A program made the translations under genes and the position numbers. The notes under the pieces are model-generated. The model did not search any database. It was not told the origin of the DNA and saw only the letters and a program-made list of their open reading frames with translations. A DNA stretch of 64,000 nt, taken from the NCBI GenBank assembly GCA_020698575.1, contig CM036242.1, forward strand, positions 7,944,624-8,008,623, written 5' to 3'. Numbering within the stretch: the stretch's first letter is position 1; the number at the start of each line of letters is the position of its first letter. Shown here one piece after another: positions 23,398 to 35,883 of the stretch. Source of the DNA: Bostrychus sinensis (taxonomy: Eukaryota > Chordata > Actinopteri > Gobiiformes > Eleotridae).

Positions 23398-24163
23398 TCA
23401 AGGGATATCTAACAAAAGAGTATCAAAAGACCAATTTGGCAAAAAAAAAAAAAAAAAAAAAAATATTAAAACTAAACTAGAACATGAACAGCTATAAGTG
23501 CAGTATATGGTCCAACAGAAAGAAGCAGGCAGTGCTTTATCTCATCATATCTGTGTCTGTGTGTTTTTTAGTGGCTTATGATCGCTCCGTGATGTGATTT
23601 AATGCACAGAATGTCCCTCTCCCTCTCATCATTCACTGATTGTCTCGTTTCCTTAAACAAACGCATTGAGCGTGCGCGTCTTAAGCCCAAAGCACACCTG
23701 GAGTGCCGCCTCAAATTACACCAAACACTTGAGAAGGTTTTAATCAGTGGTCCTCAACCCAGCGATCGCGATCTACTGTCGATCGTAAAAGCAGTGCGGG
23801 TAGATCGCGGAGCCATGTCTTTCCAAATAAAGTAATTTTCCTATGGCTTTTGAATGACACGCAGATGGATCAGTCTGACATTCTTTCTAAATAGCAGGTT
23901 GTATAATAGTTATTGCACATTACAAACATTGCACAGCGTTACAGAAGATTGAAACTTATTATGACATAATTGCCAGTGAATTATGAAGATATCACACAGG
24001 TAGTAGAGAGTGGATTACAGATTAAAAGTGTTCATTGTGGGACAGCAGCAGGGAGGAAAGACCTGCGGAATCTCTCCTTCCCACAGCGAGGGTGGATCAG
24101 CCGTCACCCTCTGCTGCTGACAGGGTGTCCTGCAGACGCTGTGACTCGTGATTCAGCATCAAT
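23398..24163. other. Mixed sequence with an isolated hAT-like end
   Basis: There is poly-A at about 23440-23462. At about 23749-23820, 'cagtggtcctcaacccagcg' followed by 'atcgcgatctactgtcgatc' resembles a hAT terminus, but I found no partner end. Confidence 0.45.
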
Positions 24164-24380
24164 GTCAGTTTCTTTCTCTTTTCTTTGCTGTTTTGATTGC
24201 ATTTCTTTCTACGGAGTTCCCCCTACATTTCTGAGTATAGCACTATTGTAAAAAAAAACAACAACTCACAAGTCCGATCGACCCCGTTGTGTGACCCCTT
24301 GATTGGCTTGAGTCTCATTTTCTCCTTCTCGTATCCATACAGAGGTTTTCTTTTCCTTGTGGCAACTCTGCTATGACCAA
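24164..24380 (+). repeat. Dispersed repeat family Y, copy 2
   Basis: It matches 15580-15775 ('gttccccctaca', 'tagcactattgtaaa', 'tgtgtgaccccttg'). The family is unrecognised. Poly-T follows at 24437-24460. Confidence 0.55.
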
Positions 24381-24606
24381 CATCTAAGTAATTATAGGTT
24401 TGTTCCTATTGCTAGAACCAGGTTGGTGCTTCCATTCTTTTTTTTTTTTTTTTTTTTTTGTAATGCACATTTTACTGAACTTTTTCTTTCTTACAAGACA
24501 ACAACCTAACATGCACAAAAACTACAAACACAATGCCCAGATACAAAACAGCACACCAGCCGTTATCCAGCCAGCTGATGAAGGCAGGCCAGGTAAACTC
24601 GTATTA

Positions 24607-26273
24607 TAGTTTTTCTCAGTCGCTTTGGTGCATTTCTCACATCAACTATTTACATTTGCACAACAGTTAATGCATTTCTCAAAACAATCAGTACAAACTG
24701 CAAAACCTAGTTGATAACTTGCAAAAGCGTGTCACTTGCTCAAAATAGATAGCTCATTCCTCAAACGCAAGTATTCATGTCAATGAAAGTGTCAGTGTCA
24801 TCAAGATGAAAAGTCCTGACACCATTGTTTATGAACACGATAATCAAATGCTTTGTCATGTTTTCATTATGACAGTTTACTCTGTAAATGTTTTCCAATG
24901 CAAAAAAGTCAGATCTTGGTGACACTACCTGAAAATGCTCAAGACAGCATATACTACAACATATACTATTTGCACAGCCATTTGAAAACTACAGTAAAGT
25001 TAGACATTACTGTATTCAGTGAGGTAACTGAGTACAAGACACTGAATATGTATGGTTCACATTTTTACTGCACATGCTCTTTGCAATTCTAATTTGTTCA
25101 CAGCATTGTGCAAAAGAAAAAATATGCCCTTATTTACAACAAACCTAAACTCACTTTGGGTAGAGCTGTGCACAACTGTAAACAATATTGCAGTACATAT
25201 TGGAACTGAACATACAACATACATAGTACTGTAAATCATTCATGCACATCCAGACGTTCCTCTCTGTCCTCTTCCACCTCTGCGAGGTTGTCTTGCGATC
25301 CTATGTGGTGCAGTAAATATGGCAAATCTTTACTGTAACACTACAATACACTAAATCTGTGATGCAGTAAAGCTGTAAGTCTAAATATAAAATGTAAAAA
25401 GTGACAAGTTCTTGTCCCACTGCAAGCTTCATGTATGACACAATGACAGTAGTGCAGTGCAGATTGTTTGGTGCTGTCCATTTATATACACACCTGCTCT
25501 CCTGACAAAATGTTTGAATAATTGAATTTACAGTGGTTCTCCCAACATTTGGCTGCACCCTTCGACCAGCCTCGACCATTCTGAGGCCTTGATTGACAAC
25601 ATGATCCACAATTGTAGCCCTGATTTCACCAGGAATCCGCCTATGTACCGCCTATGTTTTGTCCCTTTCCATTCCTCTCCGCACCCTGACTCCTCTTCCA
25701 CGAGGCTCACCTTCCATTTCTGTGGCACAGTGTTGTAGAAATGGTACATACTATGTCCTGATCGGTTCATATTTGCTTGTGAAGTGAGGGTTTATGGGAT
25801 TCAGCTCTGAGTGATCGTAGAGAAGTGGTTTATCATTGGTTGCAACTAATGCTTCACACACCTCTCCTCATCAGTGAAAGCTAAGGTTCACCTGAGAGAA
25901 ATTATTCAATTTAGGAGACATTTTCAGGAAAAAATTGCTTGACAGATTTTGACAACGAGTTAAACATTTTTGTATGTTATGACTCAAGCAATGAAATGAG
26001 GACTATTAGTTTTATATGGAATGACTATTCAGCATTCACAAGTATAGTTAATTTTGACTGACATGACATTAACAAATGATAATGTTATAAAACAGCAGAG
26101 AGTTGAATAAAAGCAATTGATGCATGTCCAAAAGCATTTGCAATTTTTTGGAAGGAATGAGAAACTGCTACTATGATGTGCACAAATTACTAAATGTAGT
26201 GGAGGTTGAACTAACTGTTGTGCAAATGTAAATAATGATGTGAGAAATGCACCAAAGCGACTGAGAAAAACTG
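24607..26273 (-). mobile_element. Mariner-like element with 62 bp terminal inverted repeats
   Basis: The 1667 bp element is flanked by TA at 24605-24606 and 26274-26275. The two ends share AGTTTTTCTCAGTCGCTTTG and continue identically through 'gtgcatttctcacatca' to 'tttgcacaacagtta', about 62 bp with only a few differences. The minus strand carries the start of a transposase (25493-25717). The rest of the transposase is absent, so the element is internally degraded and non-autonomous. Direct-repeat-like 'gcatttctcaaaac' words lie inside the left end. Confidence 0.92.
25493..25717 (-). pseudogene. Transposase N-terminus, Tc1/mariner type (broken)
   Basis: The minus-strand frame opens at an ATG (25715-25717) with MEGEPRGRGVRVRRG, a basic Gly/Arg-rich start. 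It reaches an in-frame TAG at codon 22 and then continues as RIPGEIRATIVDHVV and EAGRRVQPNVGRTTVNSIIQ, ending around QESR. The pattern (helix, 'EAG-R-VQPN', then 'T---II-TF') fits the helix-turn-helix DNA-binding region of fish mariner-like transposases. No DDE catalytic domain follows. With the stop codon and missing catalytic part this is a relic. It lies centrally in the element, oriented towards its left end. Confidence 0.8.
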
Positions 26274-26275
26274 TA

Positions 26276-27424
26276 ATTAAACTTATTTAAGAGCTTATAA
26301 GCAACTTTTTTCATAAGATGCAAATTTACCCATCATAGTTAGCCACTTCTCAAAGGGAAGAGGGCCTTTTTTTATCCACTGTCTCAACAGAATCCATTAA
26401 GCTGTAGTAAGAGCCAAGATAATCCATCTCTTTTAAAAAAGTGAGAGACTTAAAGTGCTGTAGTTGAGCCCAAAATAGAACGTTTCCAGCCATCTGTTTA
26501 CAACAGTGAAAATAATCTCCAAAATATTTTTCCACCAGTTCTGAAATGCTGGACAACTCTAAAGTAAAATAAAGATTGAGGCACTATCTTACATCTTCAG
26601 CAGGTGTTGTACAGTTGTTGAGGGACCATCTGTGGAACTGAATAAACCTGCTACCTATTATTGGTTCTCCCATTCTTGCAAGGCTAGTTTTATTGCCAAG
26701 ATTCACCAGAGAGAGTTGCAGGAAGCTTTATTCAACCTGCAACAACTTCTTTAATCATCTACTGGTCTGACCGACATCTTCATAAGAGTACAGTTCTCTA
26801 CACCATTCATCTCCTCTGTCCACAATGAAGAGCTCTCACTACACTGGAAACAGACCAAGTGCTTAGTGCATGCTTCTCTTCTTCTATATTTTATCCATTT
26901 TCTGACAGTGGCACATTTCCTCCACCCCCCACCCCCCGACGATCCATGACGGCTCCGTACACACCCTTGTATTTGTAAGACATAAAAAAAAAAGAACAGA
27001 AAAACCAATTCTCCATCCAACACATCAGACAAAATGACATCCCCACACTTCAAAAGCCATATATATGCGATTGCGCTGAAATGGCAGTGAGTGTGAAGTC
27101 ATGTGTGATGGCAGATGACAGATGTGTGTCAGAATTGAGCTTTAAATATTGATGAAGGACAGAGGAAGACTGAAAGTGTCGAAGGGATGTGCAGAGCAGT
27201 GGAAAATCGGCACAGACTGGAACACTTCGGAGAGGGCACTTAAAACTTGGACATGTGACTTTTCTAGAGACCTAAAACCTAACTAGGTCTAGTTGCAAAT
27301 AACATTTCTGTGATGTGACAAGCTGCATGTATAGGAGGTGGAGATGAGCTATATAAGACATAGCACTAATGGTGTTAAAAAAAATGTATGTGAAATGCAG
27401 AATCACAGTAATTTCTTATGGTTA
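26276..27424. other. Non-coding sequence with a C-rich tract
   Basis: A short C-rich stretch lies at about 26920-26940. The 100-codon minus frame (26751-27053) has no recognisable domain. No transposon end was seen. Confidence 0.5.
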
Positions 27425-27775
27425 ATGTTAAGGTAAACTTTTTTGTCCCCGTAGGATAATTCGTTCTTTGTATTTGACCCATCCTTCAGTGCTGCCGGTG
27501 ACTGCAGAACCCAGGGACCATTGTCCAGATCTTGAGCCAGGAGCCTGGTCAGGAGTACCTAGCTGAAGGATAGGCGTATTGTGCATGTTTTAGGTTGATG
27601 GGGAAACCAGAGCACCCAGAGAAACCAGAGCACCCAGAGAAACCAGAGCACCCAGAGAAACCCAGACACAGAGAGAACATGCAAACTTCCACCCGTTCGG
27701 TTTGGGAATGAAACTCCAGACCTTTTTGCTGTGAGGTGACAATGCAAACCATTAAGGCTGAGAAAAAATATTGTT
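27425..27775 (-). repeat. SINE/LINE composite, antisense
   Basis: 'ttttgtccccgtagg', 'atttgacccatccttcagtg' and 'gagaacatgcaaacttcc' followed by 'ctttttgctgtgaggtgaca' match the antisense order of a common fish retroposon with SINE head. It contains a small tandem expansion. Confidence 0.75.
27603..27661 (+). repeat. Tandem triplication of an 18-mer
   Basis: GAAACCAGAGCACCCAGA is repeated three times in a row, followed by a partial copy (gaaaccc). It lies in the 'accagagcacccggag' part of the retroposon. Confidence 0.95.
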
Positions 27776-28477
27776 TTGTGACATCATGTATAATATTGGT
27801 GACCGTTCTTCACTCCTTTCCCGATCAAATGTGGCGAAATGTAGTCAAGAATTCTGCTAGGACTGTAGAGGGCAGCACTGCACTTCTAAGCACTTGGTTT
27901 GCTAAATACGGTCAAACAAAAATCTATATTTAAATATCACAACTTGTAATTTCTATAAATTAGTGATCTGTGCATTGATTCTATACTTACTGACAGATTT
28001 AATTCTGGTACTGATGCCATTGTGAAAGTGCTCTGCTGATCCAGTGCCATAAACTAACCATAATATGTAAACATAACAGTCTTTAATTCACAAAAACTTG
28101 ATTAACATATTTTGTTTGCCCTTTACTTCAAGGGCTTGTATCGAAATTGGTATTGTTGATTTGTGCCTTGATAGCATTGGTTGGTATTGAAAAAAGTGAT
28201 AAAACTTGTATCTCTATAGCTATTCATTTATTTACTTTTGCACATAATAAAAATGACAATGTAAAGTTACAAAATGAATATTAAAAAAGCAGCATAAGTG
28301 CAGAAGAGTGCTGCCTGTTACCATCTCACAGGGACCATCTTTAGATCTGAGCCAGTGTCTTGGTCATAGGTCCTGAATTGGATTAGTTTGTGTTGTTTAT
28401 CAGGAAACATGCAGTACCAAGAGAAAAACTTCTCAGGTACTCCTTACAGAAAGGCTACAAAAAAGCTAGCCATGGTA
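27776..28477. other. AT-rich sequence with degenerate retroposon debris
   Basis: The stretch 28300-28470 vaguely follows the same retroposon order as 27425-27775 ('gggaccatctttagat', 'aggaaacatgcagtacc'). No gene was seen. Confidence 0.4.
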
Positions 28478-28565
28478 TAGCTCAGTCGGTGGAGCAAACA
28501 CAGAGCAACTACAGCTCCCGTCAGCGTTGTGGGTTTGAGTCCAGATTCTGATGATGCTCATAATT
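28478..28565 (+). repeat. tRNA-like SINE head
   Basis: 'tggtatagctcagtcggtgg' fits an A box, and 'gtgggtttgagtccaga' fits a B box. The insert between them (about 30 bases longer than in a tRNA) and the absence of a stem exclude a working tRNA. Confidence 0.6.
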
Positions 28566-30374
28566 CTGATGACTGAATATCTTTCCCTTATTATTTCCTG
28601 TTACTTCTGGTTCAATCCAGTATATCCATAAAGGCTAAAAGCTGTTGCATAAGCTATTCTTTCACTGTTTACTGCAATCCATTCCTGGGCTTAGAGTTGT
28701 GTGCATGACCAACCAATCTACTCAGTGTCACTACTCTTCCAACCTTTCTGAAGTCTGTTCCAAAGCATGGATGGTGCCACTCACATTAACAATGGCAGTT
28801 CCAGGCCTGGGTACAGAGAGATATGCCTGTTGTGAGTGCACTTTGCCTCGTCCTTGTTTTGGTTTCATGTTGGTCTGGTAAAACACTAATGACCTGCTGA
28901 GGAGCATGAGAACACATTTATTCAAGAACCAACAGATGCTTTTCTGTTTTGAATGAACCAGGGGCAATTTAGAGTCACTAGTTCACCTAAAGGCTCCTTT
29001 ATACTACAATATCGTACGTAAATAGATCCGTCTGTTCCAAGCATTGTTGGCGTCACAGCATTTACACTTCCAACAGTTTTCTGTGTCAACACCTGTGTTA
29101 TGTTAAAGAACCAGTAGGGGGCGATCGCCAAAAGTCAAAGATTTTACCAAGACGAAACTGTAAACAAACATGGCGGCACTGATGGAGGTTTTTATACCAC
29201 ATTTAATGAAAAAGAGACAAGAAAGTGAGGCGAAAATCGCAGTAGTCTGTTCAGTCTTTGAATAAACCATGACTAACCGGCTCTAGTCACTCTATAAAAG
29301 TGAAAAGTTTAGCCGTTTCTTTTGCTGGGACTGTTGAGCTGTGTTCACTAGCGCCTCCAACGGTCAACGCATGTACTGCTCTGTTTGTCTGTATCAGCAA
29401 GCTCTGGGGAAACAACGCACGACAGAATGCATGTCTTTGGACGTTGGGAGGAGGCCGGAGACTTTAGTCTAGATCCTGACTCAGATTTTGCCAGTAAAAA
29501 TGTCTTCTGTAACCACAATTCACTGAGCCACACACTATTGCACACAAGTCACCTATTCGACGCAGTTCTTACCCCTTTTTGAAGCTGTACTGATCTGTTC
29601 ACTGCCACTCCCGTACAAATGCACCTTATGCTCAGATGGGAGCAGATGGAAGCTGGGCTCTCACACAAGTCTCCACTCTGCTGATGCAGGGGGAAAGCAG
29701 CCCGTTCGATATGTGCCTAATTGACAGCGTGGTGTCATGAAAGAGCTCGGTTTAGGCTCCAGACAAGTCTCAGAGGAGTGCGTGAAAAAAGCCCTTTGTC
29801 GCTGATCAGAGAGCAGAGAACCCGTTTCTCTGCTCAAAATCAAAACAGAAGCTGAAGAGATACAAAACTTTCCTGCTCTGGCACATATCACAACAGTGGA
29901 GCGTTAATCACTGGCACGGCTTCGAGAACAGAGCAAGAGATGACTCTGAATCGTACCATCTGAAAAGCAATAGGGCTTTGTTCTGTCAGCTTCTTGTGTG
30001 CTTTTTTCCGAGGACATCCTGTCTCATCACCAACGAAATGTAAGAGTCACATGCATCAGATGGGCTGGTGCATACCTGTCATCAGCGAAGAGCCCTTGTA
30101 ATAAAGGATATGACAACTGTGAGACCATTCAGTGAAAATTAACCAAATTCCTACACCTTTTTTCCGATGTCTTAACCTTCAGATATAATACAATGCATTA
30201 GTCTGGCCAGTCAAACCCATTCCACTGAGAAAAGCCTCTCATCAGTTAAACAGATCTTTCATAGAGGCATTGATAAGACGCTGTTGGCACAAGCTGATGC
30301 TAAGGCAAACTATGCAACATTTGATCTTAATTAAACAGCTTCAGAGTCCATGTGATGGCTAAATGGGTTGCTGC
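28566..30374. other. Mostly unique sequence with a small SINE scrap
   Basis: The stretch 29410-29462 ('gcatgtctttggacgttggg') is an antisense SINE fragment. 'aaaggctcctttatactaca' at about 28988 resembles a PIF-type terminus, but no partner was found. The stretch 29640-30110 is GC-moderate and unique. No frame looks like a real exon. Confidence 0.45.
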
Positions 30375-30510
30375 AGGTTGAATGAAGCCCCCAGCACCTC
30401 CTCTTGGTGTATCTTGATGAAAAACGATCCTTGCAAAAATTGGAGAACTGACCCAATGTCCCTGAAGTCTCAGGTCTTGTGAGAAAACAGCACATCCCGG
30501 TTAGCCATAG
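30375..30510 (-). repeat. Dispersed repeat family Y, inverted copy
   Basis: The reverse complement shares 'acaagacctgagacttc' and the following 'tg-gggac' spacing with 15820-15930. The boundaries are approximate. Confidence 0.45.
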
Positions 30511-30812
30511 CAGCTGAAAGGCAGAGCACACAATTTGGATACACAAAATGGAAAATGAGCGTTAGCCGAGCGAGGGTCACACAGTTAATCAGACTTGTAA
30601 GTATTTATGATAGTGCTTTACTGTGAAATGTAGGAGGAGCTCCATAGAGAAAAATGTGACCAACACAGCAAAGAAACAAACATAGTTCCTTTTTAAGTTG
30701 TCTCTTGACATTGTCTTTTGTCCATTCGCGTTTCATTCGGAGCACCATCATTTTGACTGTTCATTTGCCAACAGACATTGTGGCAAATGATGTTTCTCCA
30801 GTCGGTTGTAAT

Positions 30813-31245
30813 CAGTGGCGTAACTTAGTAATGAGAGGGGCCCCAGTGCACAGTTTTAGAATAGGACCCGGTGGTATAAAGCCAAACATTACTTCATGTT
30901 TTTGCATTAAGCTTCTGTATTATCAAATGTGGCAGTCAGCTGTTTTTACTAGATTCAAAGACCAGTGCTTACAGTGTATTTTATATTACTAATAATGTTT
31001 TAAATAAAAAATAAAAAAAAAACAGATTGAATTCCTGAGATAAACAGCTCACAGATGATAAAGATTGATTTAGGTTTCATAATTTATAATGAGTTGGTTA
31101 AATTAAACATGAATTAAAATTATATTAAAGTAAAGACTTGAACATAGATGGACAAGGACCCACTTCCAGGGGCCCCTAAAACCAGTGCTGCTAAAACCAG
31201 TGTTCTAGTGCAGCTGCACTGGCTGCACTGCCTGATCCTGCTCTT
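30813..31245. repeat. hAT-like element with CAGTGGCGTAAC start
   Basis: The left end is CAGTGGCGTAACTTAGTAAT. The right part (31150-31245) contains the inverse of the sequence starting the repeat at 19623 ('gctgcactggctgcactgcc', 'aggggcccctaaaacc'). No clear 8 bp duplication was resolved, so the boundaries are approximate. Confidence 0.5.
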
Positions 31246-32812
31246 ATTTATACATTACACAAGTGAGTAAAAAAGTGGAAATATTTAGCAGAGCCTCACC
31301 TGCATCATGAAGGGTAAAAAATAAACAAATAATGATTAAACAAAATTCTTTTCAATTGTAGTTCTCTGGTCTGTGCTTTATATTGATTTTCTTTTTGAAT
31401 CCAATAATGTTCATGGCTTCATAGTCAAAAATGCTGAATTTAAGTATTTCCTGTTCAAATACATGGGCAGCCCCTCACTAAATGGACTGAGCTTTGTCAT
31501 TGGCTGTGCCTGTTTCTGTCTCTTTATGTCTCCATTATAATGTTTTCAGACACTTTTTATGTGCACTCTAATTTTCCATAGTCAGGCTAATGTATTTAAT
31601 AACTGTGTGTTACATATTTAGTAAAAATACTTGCTAGAAAAGTGACACAAGGATATATTTTAGTATACTTTAGCAATTTTGACTGCCTTAAGTGAACATG
31701 CTGAACCTTTTGATGAGGTTGCTGTATATGCTGAAGTCTGTACATAATGTCCATCCATCATGCTGTTATATCCTGTGAGGCTCCAGCACTCTTGGATATG
31801 TCAATTACTACAAAAATAGCTTTCTATTCTTTTTGCACAGTCTCCTTAACAACCTTCTGTGGAGTTGTATCCTTCAGATAGTCAAAGATTTTTTTCTGGT
31901 AGGTTGTATTTGAGGCAAAACAGAAAAAGACAACTTTTATCACAAAAATTGAATGCATGACAAAACACTGAAATTCTTAGGTTACGGTAGACTAGTTCAG
32001 AATAGAAGAAGAATGTTTCTTTCAAAAGAAAAGATAGAAAATGATTTTCAGTCTCATAAGGCAGCAACATTTTCATATTCTTCAAGTATCAGATGAATGA
32101 ACTATTAAATTTCTAATCATATTTTATATCCTGAGAAATTTCTTCTACATTCAATTATTCTACATTAAAGTGGTATTTTCAATAGTGATGGAATTTAACC
32201 ACACATTGGAACAGGCTGAAGATTATAATTTGATGATTAATGGTAAGAAGTATTGAGAATTATAATTATATAGCACGATGGACTCATTCGCGGAGCTGCA
32301 AAGGGCGAGCAGTTCTAATGTCTGCATAATGAGCAAATCACTGACATGTGCTCCTTTTCCACATTTAACCTTCCTCCTTTTTTCTCACACCTGACAGGAC
32401 GACCCGTTACTGTAGCAGGCTGCGGATGCACTGGGTTAACCTTTGACCCCTCTGCCCACACTGTAACCCATAGCACAACACTTACAGGTTCTGTATTGTG
32501 ACTTTTTTCTGAATAGGGAGATGAATTACCCATAAGACCGTGCAATTTTCCTTTAAGTGAATTACTGTTTCAGGTAAAATGGTGCAGGTCAGCCATGGGT
32601 TTGTGTTTAAGGATGACAATTATAAACCTCAGAAGTCAGGAATGTATTTCTATATCCAGACTACCACTTCTACATATTTATCTTTTAACACATTTTGAGT
32701 TTATATAAGATTTGTGAGTTTGAAGGTCACATATTCTGTTTTTATTCAGGCTTTTTGAAATAATTCTGGGCACCTTTGCATTAGTATTTTACATTTTATA
32801 ACTTAAATGTAC
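31246..32812. other. AT-rich unique sequence
   Basis: No gene, RNA or transposon end was recognised. Confidence 0.5.
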
Positions 32813-33789
32813 GGGTGCTCCGATCAGGGTTTTTGAGGCCGATCACCGATCAGCCTCTGCTGTGATCGGCCGATACCGATCATGGCTGATACCGATCATG
32901 TGGTCTTCAATGTAGTAATGTATTTTATGCAGGCTATTATTAGTTCCATTTGAAAAATACTGTAGCCTTTGTAAATATAAAAGAACAACAAAATTCTGCT
33001 TATTTTTGTTTTAGAAGAGGTTTTGTTGCATTATTGGTCTTTAATGTGTGCCCAGTGTCTGTGGCTTTGTTTGAATGCTCCGCTGATGTAAAAATCAGCT
33101 GTTCTTAATTGGTTCCTTTAATGCGAGTCCGCGGGTGCAGCGCCTGTGTCCGCGTAACGCGCAGCCAAACCAGGTTGAAACACAGTGGACTTAAGAGCAG
33201 ACAGCTCTTGCTGCCAGGTCTGACAACGTCTGAATGAAGAAAACGTGCAAAGAGAGCAGAGAAGACAACGATGAAAGGTGCTCCTCTCAGACACACGGAC
33301 ACATGGGCTGCCTTTTTACTTTCTCTTTCCATTAGTAGCCATTTGGTGCAGTTTAAGCCACAAAACGCACAGTTTTCTCCGCGCAACAAGACACAGGCAG
33401 ACTCTGAACTTTCTTAATCCTTTTAACGTAACTGTTAGCGGGTTAGCTGTAGCTCTATTTACGTTGGTGTTTGCAAATACACGCACTGCTGCTCCTCGGT
33501 TCTGTCCCGTGCGCTCCTAAAGCAGGCGGGGACACAGCGGGGACACAAAGCAGCGCCTCCAGGGCAGGTTTGTGTTAGTTATAACCAGGGCTTAACTTAA
33601 AAACACTGCTAAAATAACGCTACTGCTGTTTAATCAAACCGGAGTTGCAGGACAGTAAATGTGAGAGCGTCGCGTGTTTATTGTAATTTGATCGGCCCTT
33701 CTGATCGGCCCATTTTACCGATCACCGATCACTCTATTTTTAGCCATGATCGGCCGATCATGATCGGCGGCCGATCGAACGGAGCACCC
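32813..33789. mobile_element. hAT-like element with GATCGG-rich ends
   Basis: The ends are GGGTGCTCCGATCAGGG and (right, reverse complemented) GGGTGCTCCGTTCGATCGGC. Each is followed by several GATCGG/CCGATC palindromic words ('ccgatcaccgatca' on both sides). The 977 bp interior includes a CpG-richer stretch (33115-33560). No transposase frame was found and no clean target duplication could be assigned. The superfamily is inferred from the style of the ends. Confidence 0.75.
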
Positions 33790-33792
33790 TTA

Positions 33793-34379
33793 ATGAAATG
33801 TATCGAAAACCTCTTCGGTGGGGAATGGACAGAGCATATGACGCTAATGGATAAATAAATTAACTGATTGCTTTGTAGTGACGGCAATGTAAGACATGAA
33901 ATGATCAGCAGGTGACACCAGAGACGGCTCGTGCATAGCTTCAGTGTGCAATAAGGCCTAATGAGCTACATCAATAACTGTATATACCTACAAATTATGG
34001 ACACTAGGGAGAGTTTTGAGTCCATAAATGTGTTCTGCACCTGTCACTTTTTTCATGACAATCGACCACTTACTCATGGAGATACAGCTCATGAAATAAT
34101 ACGTGCAGTAATGAAAGATGTGATCTGCAGCGGAGGACCCAGACCCCTCTGCCTTCTGTTGTACTTCATAAAAACCTACAACAAAATACATCGGGGCACA
34201 TTTCAGCGAGTGGCACAAAATCAATGTCTTATCAAATGTAGCTTATATTCTGTGTTAGCTGTAGTGGGGTAGGAGCGCGAAATTTAAAATCTTGCTTAGG
34301 GCGCCGACAGAGCTCTGAGTGACAGTGTATGTGCTTTAGAAACAACCAAGAGCACTTCATGGTTTCACATGTCTATGTA
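33793..34379. other. Unique non-coding sequence
   Basis: A 103-codon plus-strand frame (33961-34272) and an opposing minus frame overlap. Neither shows domain features. Confidence 0.45.
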
Positions 34380-34550
34380 AAACCATGAGACGGAGCGTTT
34401 TCAGTTCTTGAGAAGGGCAGTGCCTCAGCATACAGGATTAGTCAAACAAATGTGAAGCGAAATACTGAACCAGGTATGTTTTTAAGGTGCAAACATTATA
34501 ACATGGTCAAAAGATCAGAAAAGTCAATTTAGCAGAATGGGGGACCTTTC
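34380..34550 (+). repeat. TTAA-family partial copy (right end)
   Basis: 'ttgagaagggcagtgcctca', 'accaggtatgtttttaaggt' and 'aacattataacatggtcaaa' match the right third of the family. It lacks the left part. Confidence 0.75.
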
Positions 34551-34589
34551 ACTTACGAAATCGCTCGTTCTGCTCAGGACAATGCATTT

Positions 34590-35050
34590 GCATCTGAACC
34601 GCTGCTGCTGTGACGTAAGAACTCTAGGTGCCATGAAGAAACAGGCGAAGAGACCAGCAGAGTGCAGCTCTATTGTGGTCTTTTGAATATAACCAATGGA
34701 AAAAAGCAATTCCTTAATCTTTTTGTATAACGCCATTTTACTATAAAATGAAAAATGTCTGTGAGGAATCAGTGGAAACAGAGCTGTACACTGTTTTTTG
34801 GATAAATGAATGAGAGCAGACTGGATGTAGAGGAGATTGTTGATTGGTCAGTGCTTCCTGGAGTGGGCGGGGCTTTGTGGGAGAGGCGGCGTTTCATGGA
34901 ACTGAGAGTTCTGAGGCCTCAGGAACTCAAAGGGGATCACTCAAACATGCGTGAATGAAACACAACACTCCTCCAGCTAGGTTTCTGATGAAGGAACAAC
35001 ATTATAACACGGTAGAAAGCTAAACAAAAGTCGGTTTTGCTCAATTTGTC
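34590..35050 (+). repeat. TTAA-family copy, truncated ends
   Basis: Landmarks in family order: 'gaagagaccagcagagtgca', 'gaggaatcagtggaaacaga', 'gattggtcagtgcttcctgg', 'agtgggcggggctt' and 'ggaacaacattataacac'. It sits head-to-tail after the partial copy at 34380-34550. Confidence 0.85.
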
Positions 35051-35883
35051 AAATGTTAGTTCATGATGTCTTATAAAAATGGACCTCAGGAGGAGTAGCT
35101 AGATCCAGGATACAGCTAATATGGATCCAAATAAATAAAGAGGAAATAATGAAATAACAGTGGTTGTCCTCAGATGTTCCCGTCTTCTTTCATCCTTTTG
35201 TTGTGAGTCACTGTTGATAATATTACAAGGATTGAAGTCATTCAGAAGGCTACAATGAGACCTCATGCTAAGAACCATCTAATTTAGATATTTCTCAGCT
35301 TGTCTCTACACTTTTAATGGGAACAACAAGTTTCGTGCTCACTGCAGATGAAAAGTGTTTATATGCAGGCAGGGACAAATTGCATAAACAGATGAGAGTC
35401 TGCAGGTGTCAGCTGTGATGTGCAATAATCACATGTAGACGCCTCTCATTTGTACGCATAATTCACTGAATAATTTAATCATCACAGGGTTCTGTGTAAC
35501 TCAGTAAGTCACTGTAATGTAGATAAATGTGGACTAAAATACCTGCTCAAATATGGAGCTTTACAATGTGGCAAACAAGTTAGTCACTCATCATTGCATC
35601 GTCACTCATAGAAACTACAGAAACATCACAAATAGAGGTATTCAGCACTCTGCTGTTGCTCTTTCTAACATTAAATGTAACCATTTTTATGTAAGCAAAT
35701 ATACTACAACAGCTTGAAACAACACAATTTGCAATATGCATGGACAAGGACAAGTGCATTTTATAATTTAGGAACTACTTCAGCACACATTTGTTTAGTG
35801 TTAAAACTTGTTGAGTTTACAGCTCTGGAGGTTCTGTAAAAGTATATGATTCAAAGTAAATATCAAGCTGACACAGAGACTGA
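35051..35883. other. Unique non-coding sequence
   Basis: Nothing was recognised. Confidence 0.5.

Noticed and set aside
28478..28565. Functional tRNA gene
   Set aside because: Box-like motifs are present but the spacing is too long and no acceptor stem pairs. It fits a SINE head.
32813..33789. CpG island promoter at 33115-33560
   Set aside because: The CpG-rich stretch is inside a transposon with GATCGG-rich ends, so host promoter function is not supported.
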